A stretch of DNA of 64,000 nt from positions 185,283 through 249,282 of the forward strand of contig NZ_AHCA01000007.1 in NCBI RefSeq assembly GCF_000238355.1, written 5' to 3'. A model generated the notes under the pieces. It made no database searches, had not been told where the DNA came from, and saw only the letters and a program-made list of their open reading frames with translations. This document shows, piece by piece, positions 27,097 to 35,733 of this stretch. Within the stretch, counting starts at the first letter, position 1, and every line of letters starts with the position of its first letter. The position numbers and the translations under genes were made by a program. The stretch is from Pseudoalteromonas haloplanktis ATCC 14393. Lineage in GTDB: Bacteria > Pseudomonadota > Gammaproteobacteria > Enterobacterales > Alteromonadaceae.

Positions 27097-28422
27097 ATGA
27101 ATCACTTAGCAGTATTTAAAGCCATTTTTTTAGCGATTTTGCTAGCAGCGGCAAACCCAGCATACAGTAATGAGTTAAGTCTTGAACAAGCGCTTAGCTA
27201 TGCACTTAATAATGAACCTTGGTTAACAGCCAATAAGTATCAGCAAGCAGCAGTGCAAGCACAAAGCTTAGCGGCGGGCACGTTGCCAGATCCCGTTTTG
27301 ACTGTTGGGCTAATGAACCTTCCTACAGATGGCTTTGCCTTTGATCAAGAAGGAATGACTCAGTTCAAAGTGGGCGTGAGTCAAATGTTTAGTCGTGGTG
27401 ATAGCCTTGCGCTGAAACAGCATGCGTTAGCACAATCAGCGCAGCAATATCCTTGGTTACGCGCAGATAGACTTGCCCAAGTAAAAACCATTGTTATTGA
27501 ATCTTGGCTCAATGCGTATCGAGCACAGCAAAGCATCGCTTTAATTGAGCAAGATAAGGCATTGTTCTCGCAGCTGATTGATATTACAGAATCAAGTTAT
27601 GCCAGCTCGGTCGGTAATACTCGCCAGCAAGATATTATTCGCGCCCAGTTAGAATTAACTCGCCTTGAAGATAAGCTAGTAATGCTCGAACAACAGTTTG
27701 AAAGTGCTAAAAAGCGTTTGTCACAATGGTTGCCAATCAATATGTTAACTCAACCGGTAAGTGCTAATCGCAGTGACATAATACCATTGGTTGATTTTGA
27801 CCAGCTTGAGTTTACACAGCTAATGCCATTGTTAATGGCGCACCCTGCAATCGTTGCAATTGAGCAAACTGTCGCGGCAAAGCAAACTGAAATCGATGTT
27901 GCTAAGCAAGGTTATAAACCACAGCTCGGCGTGAATATGGGCTATGGTTATCGTGACGATACGCCAATGGGTGACTCCCGCGCCGATCTGTTTTCTGTCG
28001 GTATTAGTATTGATTTACCGCTGTTTACTGATAACCGCCAAGACCAACAAGTCAATGCCGCGATCGCCACGGCTGAAGCCGTTAAAACTGAAAAATTGAT
28101 TGCCTTACAAAAGCTCAAAGGTATGTACTTTAAAGAGTTTAGCCAATTAGCACGGTTGGCAAAGCGTGACGCCCTTTATCAAACTAAACTACTGCCTCAA
28201 ATGGCTGAGCAAGCACAAGCGACATTAAATGCCTACACCCGCGATGATGGTGATTTCTCTGAAGTAATGCGCGCCCGTATCAGTGAACTCAATGCCAAAA
28301 TAGACGCGTTAAATATCCAGATAGATCAACAAATTATTATTGCTCGCCTGAATTATTACGCCAGTAGCAAAGACGCTGCTGTGATGGCCGAGCTATTAGC
28401 AGGAGAGCATGATGAACACTAA
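27097..28422 (+). CDS. cusC: outer-membrane efflux protein, CusC/CzcC-type TolC family
   Basis: 441 residues from ATG 27097 (GGAG six bases upstream; the GTG just before it is too close). Signal peptide ending NPAYS. The TolC-family outer-membrane-efflux repeats begin LSLEQALSYALNNEP and later FSVGISIDLPLFTDNRQ. The protein forms the outer-membrane channel of a tripartite heavy-metal exporter. The stop overlaps the start region of the adaptor gene (28409) by 14 bases, so the two are translationally coupled. Confidence 0.9.
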   Translation: MNHLAVFKAIFLAILLAAANPAYSNELSLEQALSYALNNEPWLTANKYQQAAVQAQSLAAGTLPDPVLTVGLMNLPTDGFAFDQEGMTQFKVGVSQMFSRGDSLALKQHALAQSAQQYPWLRADRLAQVKTIVIESWLNAYRAQQSIALIEQDKALFSQLIDITESSYASSVGNTRQQDIIRAQLELTRLEDKLVMLEQQFESAKKRLSQWLPINMLTQPVSANRSDIIPLVDFDQLEFTQLMPLLMAHPAIVAIEQTVAAKQTEIDVAKQGYKPQLGVNMGYGYRDDTPMGDSRADLFSVGISIDLPLFTDNRQDQQVNAAIATAEAVKTEKLIALQKLKGMYFKEFSQLARLAKRDALYQTKLLPQMAEQAQATLNAYTRDDGDFSEVMRARISELNAKIDALNIQIDQQIIIARLNYYASSKDAAVMAELLAGEHDEH

Positions 28423-30133
28423 TTTAAAATTGCTTATTGCCGCACTCGTTGGTGCAGCCATTGCGACAACGAGCTTAACCCTACTGACAGATAGTACGCA
28501 TACAGTCAGTACCAACACAGAAAAGAAGCCCTTGTACTGGGTGGCGCCAATGGATAGTAACTATCGACGTGATGAACCAGGACTCTCGCCTATGGGCATG
28601 GATTTAGTGCCTGTTTATGCAGAAGGCGAAGAGAACGATCAAGACGGCCCCGGTGCGGTGACAATTTCGCCCGCTGTGATCAATAACCTAGGTGTTAGAA
28701 CTGCCAAAGTACAACGTAAAGCACTGCAAAGCGAAGTGAACACGGTAGGCTACGTACAGTATAACCAAGATCAGCAAGTGCATATTCACCCTCGGGTAGA
28801 AGGCTGGCTTGAAACCTTATATGTTAAAGCCGCAGGCGATCAAGTTAAACAAGGAGAGCCACTGTATACCTTGTATTCTCCACAGCTAGTTAACGCTCAA
28901 GAAGAGTTTGTACTGGCGGTGAATCGTAACAACCCTGTGCTTATTCGTGCAGCAAAGGCACGTTTAAAGGCGTTAAATGTATCGGACGGTTTTGTTGAAC
29001 GCTTACAAACCAATAAAAAGGTGATGCAAAATATTACCTTTTATGCACGCCAAAGTGGCGTGGTCGATGAGCTTAATGTACGCGAAGGCTTTTATGTAAA
29101 GCCTGGTACTTCTATGATGAGTATTGCTCAGTTGGATGAAGTATGGGTTGAAGCTGAGGTATTTGAACGCCAAGCACAATTGATTGAAGTAGGCTTACCC
29201 GTAACCATGACCCTTGATTACATCGCAGGGCAAAGCTGGCGCGGTAAGGTTGATTATATATACCCAACGTTGGATGCCAAAAACCGTACGCTGCGGGTAC
29301 GTTTACGTTTTAACAATCAAGATCACCAACTAAAACCGAACATGTTTGCACAAGTGAGCATTCATGCTAAAGCCAGCGAGCAGCAGCTAATTGTGCCAAA
29401 ACAAGCGGTGATCCGCACAGGTTCTCAAGACCGCGTTGTTGTTGCTCTAGGCGAAGGCCGTTTTAAGTCAGTCGCGGTGGAACTTGGCCGTAGTGATAAT
29501 AATGATGCTGTTATTTTAGCAGGCATTAAAGCCGACGATGAAGTAGTGACTTCTGCGCAATTCTTATTAGATTCAGAATCAAGTAAAAGCTCTGATTTTA
29601 AGCGGATGCAGGCGCCACAAGTTATCACCAGCGTGTGGGGAAAAGGGGTTATCAACCATGTAATGGCAGATCAGCGAATGGTGAATATTAGCCACGAACC
29701 AATGAATGAACTTGATTGGCCTAGCATGACGATGGATTTTATGGTTGCTGAAAGCGTTGATATTGGCGCGTTACAAGCAGGTCAAACACTGCATTTTGAG
29801 CTAACAAAACAAGTTGATGGAAGTTATGTAGTAAGCGGTATTCATATTATGGACTCAACTCATATGATGGTTGATGCGGCCAACACTGCCACCGTAAAGG
29901 GCACTATTAACAGTATTGATAAAACCACGCGAGTAGCCAATATTAGTCGCGGCGCAATCGAAAAATGGCACCGAGCACCCGCCACTATGGACTTTGTATT
30001 TGCTGATGGCGTTGATTTAACAACGCTTGAAGCTGCACAACAAATAACATTTACCTTTAGTTTGCAAGGGGGGGAATTTGTTATTAGCCGTATTGATGTT
30101 GAACCCTCAATGCAATCACACAGCGGACACTAG
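28409..30133 (+). CDS. cusB: CusB-type periplasmic adaptor with two C-terminal CusF-like domains
   Basis: 574 residues, starting at the first of two adjacent ATGs; AGGAGA lies just upstream. One N-terminal membrane/signal segment is followed by a heavy-metal-binding motif (YWVAPMDSN, SPMGMDLVPV) and then the membrane-fusion core with VHIHPRVEGWLETLYV and LYSPQLVNAQEE. The last 165 residues hold two CusF-like beta-barrels. The first (about 408-485) has the Cu(I) set His-Trp-Met-Met (ISHEP, DWPSMTMDF). The second (about 494-565) has lost the Trp and first Met (HRAPATMDF) and probably no longer binds copper. It couples the inner pump CusA to CusC. Confidence 0.9.
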   Translation: MMNTNLKLLIAALVGAAIATTSLTLLTDSTHTVSTNTEKKPLYWVAPMDSNYRRDEPGLSPMGMDLVPVYAEGEENDQDGPGAVTISPAVINNLGVRTAKVQRKALQSEVNTVGYVQYNQDQQVHIHPRVEGWLETLYVKAAGDQVKQGEPLYTLYSPQLVNAQEEFVLAVNRNNPVLIRAAKARLKALNVSDGFVERLQTNKKVMQNITFYARQSGVVDELNVREGFYVKPGTSMMSIAQLDEVWVEAEVFERQAQLIEVGLPVTMTLDYIAGQSWRGKVDYIYPTLDAKNRTLRVRLRFNNQDHQLKPNMFAQVSIHAKASEQQLIVPKQAVIRTGSQDRVVVALGEGRFKSVAVELGRSDNNDAVILAGIKADDEVVTSAQFLLDSESSKSSDFKRMQAPQVITSVWGKGVINHVMADQRMVNISHEPMNELDWPSMTMDFMVAESVDIGALQAGQTLHFELTKQVDGSYVVSGIHIMDSTHMMVDAANTATVKGTINSIDKTTRVANISRGAIEKWHRAPATMDFVFADGVDLTTLEAAQQITFTFSLQGGEFVISRIDVEPSMQSHSGH

Positions 30134-30141
30134 GGGGCGTT

Positions 30142-33100
30142 ATGATAGCAGCAGTTATTCGTTGGTCTGTGACTAATCGCTTTTTTGTTTTGCTTATAAC
30201 CGCAATACTAATTGGTGGCGGTGTATTTGCGGTAAAAAACACCCCAGTTGATGCCTTGCCGGATTTATCTGATGTGCAGGTGATTGTTAAAACCTCATAC
30301 CCTGGGCAAGCGCCGCAAGTGGTGCAAGATCAAGTTACTTTTCCACTAACCACCGCCATGCTCTCAGTGCCAGGGGCGCAAACTGTGCGTGGTTTTTCAT
30401 TTTTTGGTGATTCTTACGTGTATGTCATCTTTGATGAAAAAACCGACCTTTACTGGGCTCGTAGCCGAGTACAGGAGTATTTGAGCCAAGTAGCCAGTCG
30501 TTTACCAGAAAGTGCAACCGCTGAGCTTGGCCCAGATGCCACTGGTGTTGGTTGGGTTTATTTATATGCGCTGGTGGATAAAACCAATCAACACGATATT
30601 AGCCAATTACGTAGCTTACAAGATTGGTTTTTAAAATTTGAATTACAAACTGTCCCTGGGGTGTCTGAGGTGGCTTCAGTAGGTGGTATGGTGAAGCAAT
30701 ATCAAGTCAATGTAGAGCCAGATAAATTGCGTGCCTACGGTATACCGCTGAGTTTAATACAAACAGCCATCAAACAAGGCAACCAAGAAATGGGTGCCTC
30801 AGTGGTAGAAATGGCCGAAGCCGAATACATGGTAACCAGCACCGGTTATATTAAAAGTGTGGCTGATTTAGAGGCCATTCCACTGGGCGTTAACGCCAAT
30901 GGCACACCGCTACAGTTACGCGATGTTGCCGATATTCGCCTTGGTCCACAAATGCGCCGAGGCATCGCTGAGTTAAACGGTGAAGGTGAGGTTGCAGGTG
31001 GCGTAGTGGTAATGCGCTATGGTGAAAACGCACAAAAAACTATAGAGCTGGTAAAAGCAAAGCTCGAATCACTCAAGAAAGGCTTGCCTGCTGGGGTTGA
31101 AATTGTGCCAGTGTATGACCGCTCTAACCTGATCAAAAATGCAGTAGATAACCTCACCAGTAAGTTGTTCGAAGAGTTAGTGGTGGTGGCGCTGATCTGC
31201 ATTGTATTTTTGTTTCATGTGCGTTCATCCTTAGTGGCGATTATTACTTTACCGCTGGGGATTTTAACGGCGTTCATCATCATGTATTGGCAAGGCATTA
31301 ACGCCAATATCATGTCGCTGGGCGGTATTGCCATTGCCATAGGTGCAATGACCGATGGCGCGATAGTGATGATTGAAAACATGCATAAGCACATGGAAAA
31401 AACACCGCTTACTGATGAAAACCGTTGGCAAGTGGTGAGCGATGCAGCCAGTGAAGTCGGCCCAGCGCTGTTTTTTAGTTTAATGATCATTACCGTCAGT
31501 TTTATGCCAGTGTTTATTTTAGAAGCGCAAGAAGGGCGCATGTTCGCGCCACTGGCGTACACTAAAACCTATGCAATGGCAGCATCTGCGGGTTTAGCAA
31601 TTACCTTAGTGCCAGTATTAATGGGGTATTTTATACGTGGCAAAGTCATTTCAGAGCAAAAAAATCCGGTTAATCGCTTACTGGTCAATACTTACAAGCC
31701 ACTGCTTAATACGGTCTTACGCTTTCCTAAAATGACTTTAGTGTTAGCGCTGGTGGTAGTAATTATTGGTTTTTATCCGGTGAATAAAATTGGCAGTGAG
31801 TTTATACCGCCGCTGGATGAAGGCGATTTAATGTATATGCCAACTACTTACCCAGGTTTATCGATTGGTAAAGCGCGGGAGATTTTACAACAAACCGATA
31901 AACTGATAGCCAGCGTGCCTGAAGTGTTAACCGTGTTTGGTAAAGTAGGCCGCGCAGAAACTGCCACCGATCCCGCACCACTGACCATGATTGAAACCTT
32001 TATTCAGCTTAAGCCAAAAGAGCAGTGGCGCGAAGGCATGACCTTAGAGAAACTGAAAAAAGAGCTCGACGGTTTAGTGAAATTCCCAGGCCTGACAAAT
32101 GCTTGGGTTATGCCAATAAAAACCCGTATTGATATGCTGGCAACGGGCATTAAAACGCCAGTAGGCATTAAAGTCGCGGGGCCAAACTTGAATGAAATTC
32201 AAAAAATTGGCCAGCAAATTGAAGTCTTACTAAAAGATGTACCCGGCACTGCCTCGGTATATTCTGAGCGTGTTGCTGGTGGCCGTTATATCAAAGTGGA
32301 TATCAACCGCGAAAAAGCCGCTCGTTATAGCTTAAACATTGCCGATGTACAGCAAGTGGTCGCTACAGCGATAGGGGGGATGAATGTAACCGAAACGGTC
32401 GAAGGGCAAGAGCGTTATCCAGTCAATTTACGCTACCCACAAGATTACCGCGATTCACCTGAAGAGCTGATGTTATTACCAATCGTAACCCCATCAGGTC
32501 AGCGGATAGCGCTTGCTGATGTGGCGGATGTATTTATTGAAGATGGCCCACCGGGGATCAAAAGTGAAAACGCACGGCTAAATGGTTGGAGCTTTATTGA
32601 TATTGATGGCATTGATATTGGCAGTTATGTAGATAATGCGCGCCAAGTGCTTGATGAAAAACTAGTGCTACCAGCGGGTTACTCAATAACTTGGGCGGGG
32701 CAATATGAGTACATGGAGCGCGCCAAAGACAAGCTCGCCTATGTATTACCTCTGACATTAGCGATTATTATCGTGCTGTTGTACCTCAACTTTCGAAGCT
32801 TTGTTGAAGTAGCCATTATAATGGCCACCCTACCGCTGGCAATGATTGGCGGAATCTGGCTTATGTACTTAGAAGGCTTTAACTTCTCAGTCGCCGTGGG
32901 AGTGGGTTTTATTGCCCTTGCTGGGGTCGCGGTGGAAATTGGCGTGATCATGTTGGTGTACTTAAACCAAGCCTACAATGAAAAGTGCGTGCAAGCACAA
33001 CAAGCCGGCACAATGCTTAGCTTTGTCGAGCTGAAGCAAGCCATAGTCGAAGGCGCAGGCCTGCGAGTACGACCAGTGATGATGACAGTCGCAACCATAA

Positions 33101-33264
33101 TCATCGGTTTGCTCCCCGTACTTTACGGCACAGGCACCGGCAGCGAAGTAATGAGCCGCATCGCCGCCCCCATGGTCGGCGGCATGTTCAGCGCCATCGT
33201 TTTAACCTTGTTGGTACTGCCAGCAGTATATTTGTTATGGCGTAAGCGAGGTATAAATGCGTAA
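30142..33264 (+). CDS. cusA: CusA-type heavy-metal RND efflux pump
   Basis: 1040 residues, an inner-membrane proton-driven pump of the HME-RND family that exports Cu(I)/Ag(I) through CusB and CusC. The start IAAVIRWSVTNRFFVLL, VDALPDLSDVQVIV, SYPGQAPQVVQDQVTFPL, the helix-4 GAMTDGAIVMIENMHKH and the final helices are family hallmarks. Methionines in the porter domain (VMPIKTRIDMLATGI) match the Cus metal path. It starts eight bases after the cusB stop and closes the operon. Confidence 0.94.
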   Translation: MIAAVIRWSVTNRFFVLLITAILIGGGVFAVKNTPVDALPDLSDVQVIVKTSYPGQAPQVVQDQVTFPLTTAMLSVPGAQTVRGFSFFGDSYVYVIFDEKTDLYWARSRVQEYLSQVASRLPESATAELGPDATGVGWVYLYALVDKTNQHDISQLRSLQDWFLKFELQTVPGVSEVASVGGMVKQYQVNVEPDKLRAYGIPLSLIQTAIKQGNQEMGASVVEMAEAEYMVTSTGYIKSVADLEAIPLGVNANGTPLQLRDVADIRLGPQMRRGIAELNGEGEVAGGVVVMRYGENAQKTIELVKAKLESLKKGLPAGVEIVPVYDRSNLIKNAVDNLTSKLFEELVVVALICIVFLFHVRSSLVAIITLPLGILTAFIIMYWQGINANIMSLGGIAIAIGAMTDGAIVMIENMHKHMEKTPLTDENRWQVVSDAASEVGPALFFSLMIITVSFMPVFILEAQEGRMFAPLAYTKTYAMAASAGLAITLVPVLMGYFIRGKVISEQKNPVNRLLVNTYKPLLNTVLRFPKMTLVLALVVVIIGFYPVNKIGSEFIPPLDEGDLMYMPTTYPGLSIGKAREILQQTDKLIASVPEVLTVFGKVGRAETATDPAPLTMIETFIQLKPKEQWREGMTLEKLKKELDGLVKFPGLTNAWVMPIKTRIDMLATGIKTPVGIKVAGPNLNEIQKIGQQIEVLLKDVPGTASVYSERVAGGRYIKVDINREKAARYSLNIADVQQVVATAIGGMNVTETVEGQERYPVNLRYPQDYRDSPEELMLLPIVTPSGQRIALADVADVFIEDGPPGIKSENARLNGWSFIDIDGIDIGSYVDNARQVLDEKLVLPAGYSITWAGQYEYMERAKDKLAYVLPLTLAIIIVLLYLNFRSFVEVAIIMATLPLAMIGGIWLMYLEGFNFSVAVGVGFIALAGVAVEIGVIMLVYLNQAYNEKCVQAQQAGTMLSFVELKQAIVEGAGLRVRPVMMTVATIIIGLLPVLYGTGTGSEVMSRIAAPMVGGMFSAIVLTLLVLPAVYLLWRKRGINA

Positions 33265-33361
33265 GTTGAGTTAAAAATACAGCGCCCCTAAACTTTGTTT
33301 GACCAGAGTCGCAGAGCCTCGTAAAACAGCTACTGCGACTACCTCCAATTTTGAATAAAAT

Positions 33362-34694
33362 AGGACAGGCACAAAATTTTTTGCAAAAACCATAGTATCA
33401 ACTACTGTTATTATATACAGTTTGACTGGAGCTGATACTTTATGACTCGCGCAAGAAAAAACCTGATTGATTTAGCATCCACATCCTATTACCATTTAAT
33501 CGCTCGTTGTGTTAGACAAGCATACTTGTGTGGTAATGATAAACACACGGGTAAAAACTTTGATCACCGAAGAGAGTGGCTTGTAGAGCGAATAAAGCTA
33601 TTAAGTAGCGTGTTTGCCATCGAAATCGCAGCCTACGCGATTATGAGCAACCATTACCACCTTGTTGTAAATGTGAATAGGCAACAAGCACTTGAGTGGT
33701 CTGATGAAGAAGTAATTAAGCGCTGGTATCAACTCTATAATGGTCACATGTTGGTTGATCGCTACATAAATGGTGAGCAGTTAGATGAACCTAGTTTACT
33801 TTTCTTCAATGAGATCATCGCTAAATGGCGAGAAAGGTTGTATGACATTAGCTGGTATATGAAAAACCTTAATGAATATATAGCCCGCGAAGCCAATAAA
33901 GAAGATAACTGCACCGGAAAGTACTGGGAAGGGCGCTATAAGTCACAGGCGTTATTAGATCAAACAGCAGTACTTAGTTGCATGGCCTATGTCGATTTAA
34001 ATCCTATCAGAGCAAATATAGCAGATACCCTTGAAGACAGTGATTTTACCTCAATTCAAGAACGTATAGCGCATTTCAAAGCCTTTACCGCAGACGTGAT
34101 GAAAGCGAATAAGCCCCTCAAACAAAATGATAATATCCAACATGAAAGCCAACCTGCACAGCTAAAGCCATTTGGTGGTAATGACATCAAACATACAATT
34201 CCCTTTGCTTTGCTAGATTACATTGAATTAGTAGATTGGAGTGGCCGACACATAGATCCAAAGAAAAAAGGGCATATAAACCACACAGTCCCTAAAGCGC
34301 TACTTACTTTGAATATAGAAGAAGCGCAATGGCTTGAATCCGTAAAGCGATTTAGACATCAATATTCAAATTTTGCAGGCAGTAAACAACGATTAAAGCA
34401 GCACGCCGCCAGCAACGATGTCAAATGGTATAAAGGTACAGGTTGAATAGTTGAACCTTTTTAAGTTATTCAGCTCGAAGTTTGGCAATTAACAGCGTGC
34501 AATAAAGGAATGCGAGGATTACCTTCGATAGGGGAAGTACAAAATCTTCTGACAAAATATATGCCTGTCCTTTTTTATTTTCTTTTTATTTTAAGGTGTT
34601 TCTTAACTTGTAAATAGTGGCTTTTAATTAGTAAAAGGACATTTGTCTTTGATAGGTGAAGTGCACAACTTTTTGAAAAATATATGCCTGTCCT
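33362..34694 (+). mobile_element. RAYT/IS200-type element with inverted AGGACAGGCA ends
   Basis: The transposase gene is flanked on the left by AGGACAGGCA (33362-33371) and on the right by its exact complement TGCCTGTCCT at two places, 34562-34571 and 34685-34694. The right end therefore looks duplicated. This is the expected arrangement of subterminal recognition sequences for a Y1 transposase. The true boundaries cannot be fixed from one copy. Confidence 0.65.
33442..34446 (+). CDS. Y1/HUH transposase (REP-associated tyrosine transposase family)
   Basis: 334 residues. The single-strand DNA transposase domain has the HUH motif HYHLV at residues 71-75 inside AIMSNHYHLVV, the probable catalytic Tyr146 in the helix KNLNEYIARE, and the downstream YWEGRYKSQALL and AYVDLNPIRA that mark RAYT proteins. 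The C-terminal 130 residues are an extension, including a basic end. It cleaves and joins single-stranded DNA through a 5'-phosphotyrosine link. The reading frame is intact, so it may still be active. Confidence 0.92.
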   Translation: MTRARKNLIDLASTSYYHLIARCVRQAYLCGNDKHTGKNFDHRREWLVERIKLLSSVFAIEIAAYAIMSNHYHLVVNVNRQQALEWSDEEVIKRWYQLYNGHMLVDRYINGEQLDEPSLLFFNEIIAKWRERLYDISWYMKNLNEYIAREANKEDNCTGKYWEGRYKSQALLDQTAVLSCMAYVDLNPIRANIADTLEDSDFTSIQERIAHFKAFTADVMKANKPLKQNDNIQHESQPAQLKPFGGNDIKHTIPFALLDYIELVDWSGRHIDPKKKGHINHTVPKALLTLNIEEAQWLESVKRFRHQYSNFAGSKQRLKQHAASNDVKWYKGTG

Positions 34695-34700
34695 CTTTTT
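34527..34700. repeat. two diverged direct copies of the element's right end
   Basis: Copy A (34527-34577) and copy B (34651-34700) both run GATAGG, GAAGT, CA, a T-rich stretch, AATATATGCCTGTCCT and a T-rich tail. They are 124 bases apart and clearly homologous but diverged. The rest of the 501-base gap between the transposase and the next gene is A/T-rich, and I see no gene in it. Confidence 0.75.
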
Positions 34701-34947
34701 ATTTCTTTTATTTCCTTTTTTTATTACTCTTTTAATAACAAGTCTGGCTTTTTACGATTGTTGCTCCCTTTTTAACATCACCCTATAAAAATTACCCTGT
34801 TACTTGTAACTTATACGAGTTTAAGTAACAGGATTTTAATACCCACTTGTTTTTAATTAACTTTTTAATGGCACGTTTTTAGCAATATTCTTATAACACG
34901 TTTTTGCTATAGCCTTGTTAGCAGACTTAATTAAGTAAGGAACACAC

Positions 34948-35403
34948 ATGCAAGTTAAAACAATACAAGAAGTGTACGATTGGACTGTGCTTTTTCATAC
35001 GCAAATGGCGGCAAATTTTTTTAGTCTTCGCGAGGGGTTAGCGGAGCATAATCGAATGCTCGCCGATTACTTTGTTGAGTACGAAAAAAAGTTAGCTGAA
35101 GATATGGTTGGTTTTAAAGCTATCACCGAAATAAATACGTTAGATACTTATTGTTACGAGTACTTTGCTGAAAACCCAGAGTTGATCAATTTCACCGATT
35201 TAGATCGTGATACCCGTGTTGATGAGCAAGTCATGCAGGGTTACTTATCTCAGCAGCATAAAAAAGTAATCAACCTTTATGAATACTTACTTAGTCGTGC
35301 AGAAACCCCTGCAGGTAAAGAGAAGTTAGCGCAATTGCTAGAGCTTGAGCAGCAAGGCTTAAAGCAAATGATACAAAGCGCTAATCGCCATATGGATATG
35401 TAA
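34948..35403 (+). CDS. helical protein of unknown function, ferritin-like in appearance
   Basis: 151 residues, no signal peptide. Predicted almost wholly alpha-helical, in about four amphipathic helices, with recurring Glu and His (HTQMAANFFSLREGLAEHNR, ELEQQGLKQMIQSANRH). This pattern recalls four-helix diiron or rubrerythrin-like bundles, but the ExxH pairs are not clear enough to claim metal binding. AAGGA is six bases before the ATG. Its neighbours are a transposase element upstream and a MITE-like element downstream. I do not recognise a named family. Confidence 0.75.
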   Translation: MQVKTIQEVYDWTVLFHTQMAANFFSLREGLAEHNRMLADYFVEYEKKLAEDMVGFKAITEINTLDTYCYEYFAENPELINFTDLDRDTRVDEQVMQGYLSQQHKKVINLYEYLLSRAETPAGKEKLAQLLELEQQGLKQMIQSANRHMDM

Positions 35404-35410
35404 CTGATAC

Positions 35411-35678
35411 TAGGGCCTGTTGACCTTTCAAGGTTAAATTTGCAGCAGTCTGTTAGGTATTTAGGCAAGGCAACGCCTATGTAGTGTGGTTATTCCCCAT
35501 AAATAGGCGATAACGCAGCATCAATACCAAACAGGCGCTGCCCTTTGGGTTCTGCCAAGGGGCGATTTACTCTTTGTTGCTCGGCTTTTACTTAGTCCAC
35601 TAGGTTACAAACCTCGCGCCGTGATTAAACCGCCCCTTGTTTGAACAAATTTTAATCCGCAAAGATCAACAGGCCCTA
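35411..35678. mobile_element. MITE-like element, 268 bp with terminal inverted repeats
   Basis: The left end GGGCCTGTTGACCTTT (from 35413) is an inverted match, with one mismatch, to the right end AAAGATCAACAGGCCC (to 35676). The similarity continues imperfectly to about 32 bases. TA is found on each outer side (35411-35412 and 35677-35678), fitting a TA target duplication. There is no open frame inside, so it is non-autonomous. Internal stems such as CGCCTAT / ATAGGCG are present. It lies eight bases after the stop of the helical protein gene. Confidence 0.85.
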
Positions 35679-35705
35679 ATATTCAGTTGATAAGTAAAGT
35701 AGCTT

Positions 35706-35730
35706 ACGGGATAGCACTTATCCCGTTTTG
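35706..35730 (+). terminator. plus-strand terminator after the MITE
   Basis: The stem ACGGGATA / TATCCCGT with a five-base loop is followed by TTTTG on the plus strand only. In the minus direction no T run follows, so it probably belonged to the gene ending at 35403 rather than to ppx. Confidence 0.6.
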
Positions 35731-35733
35731 TAT

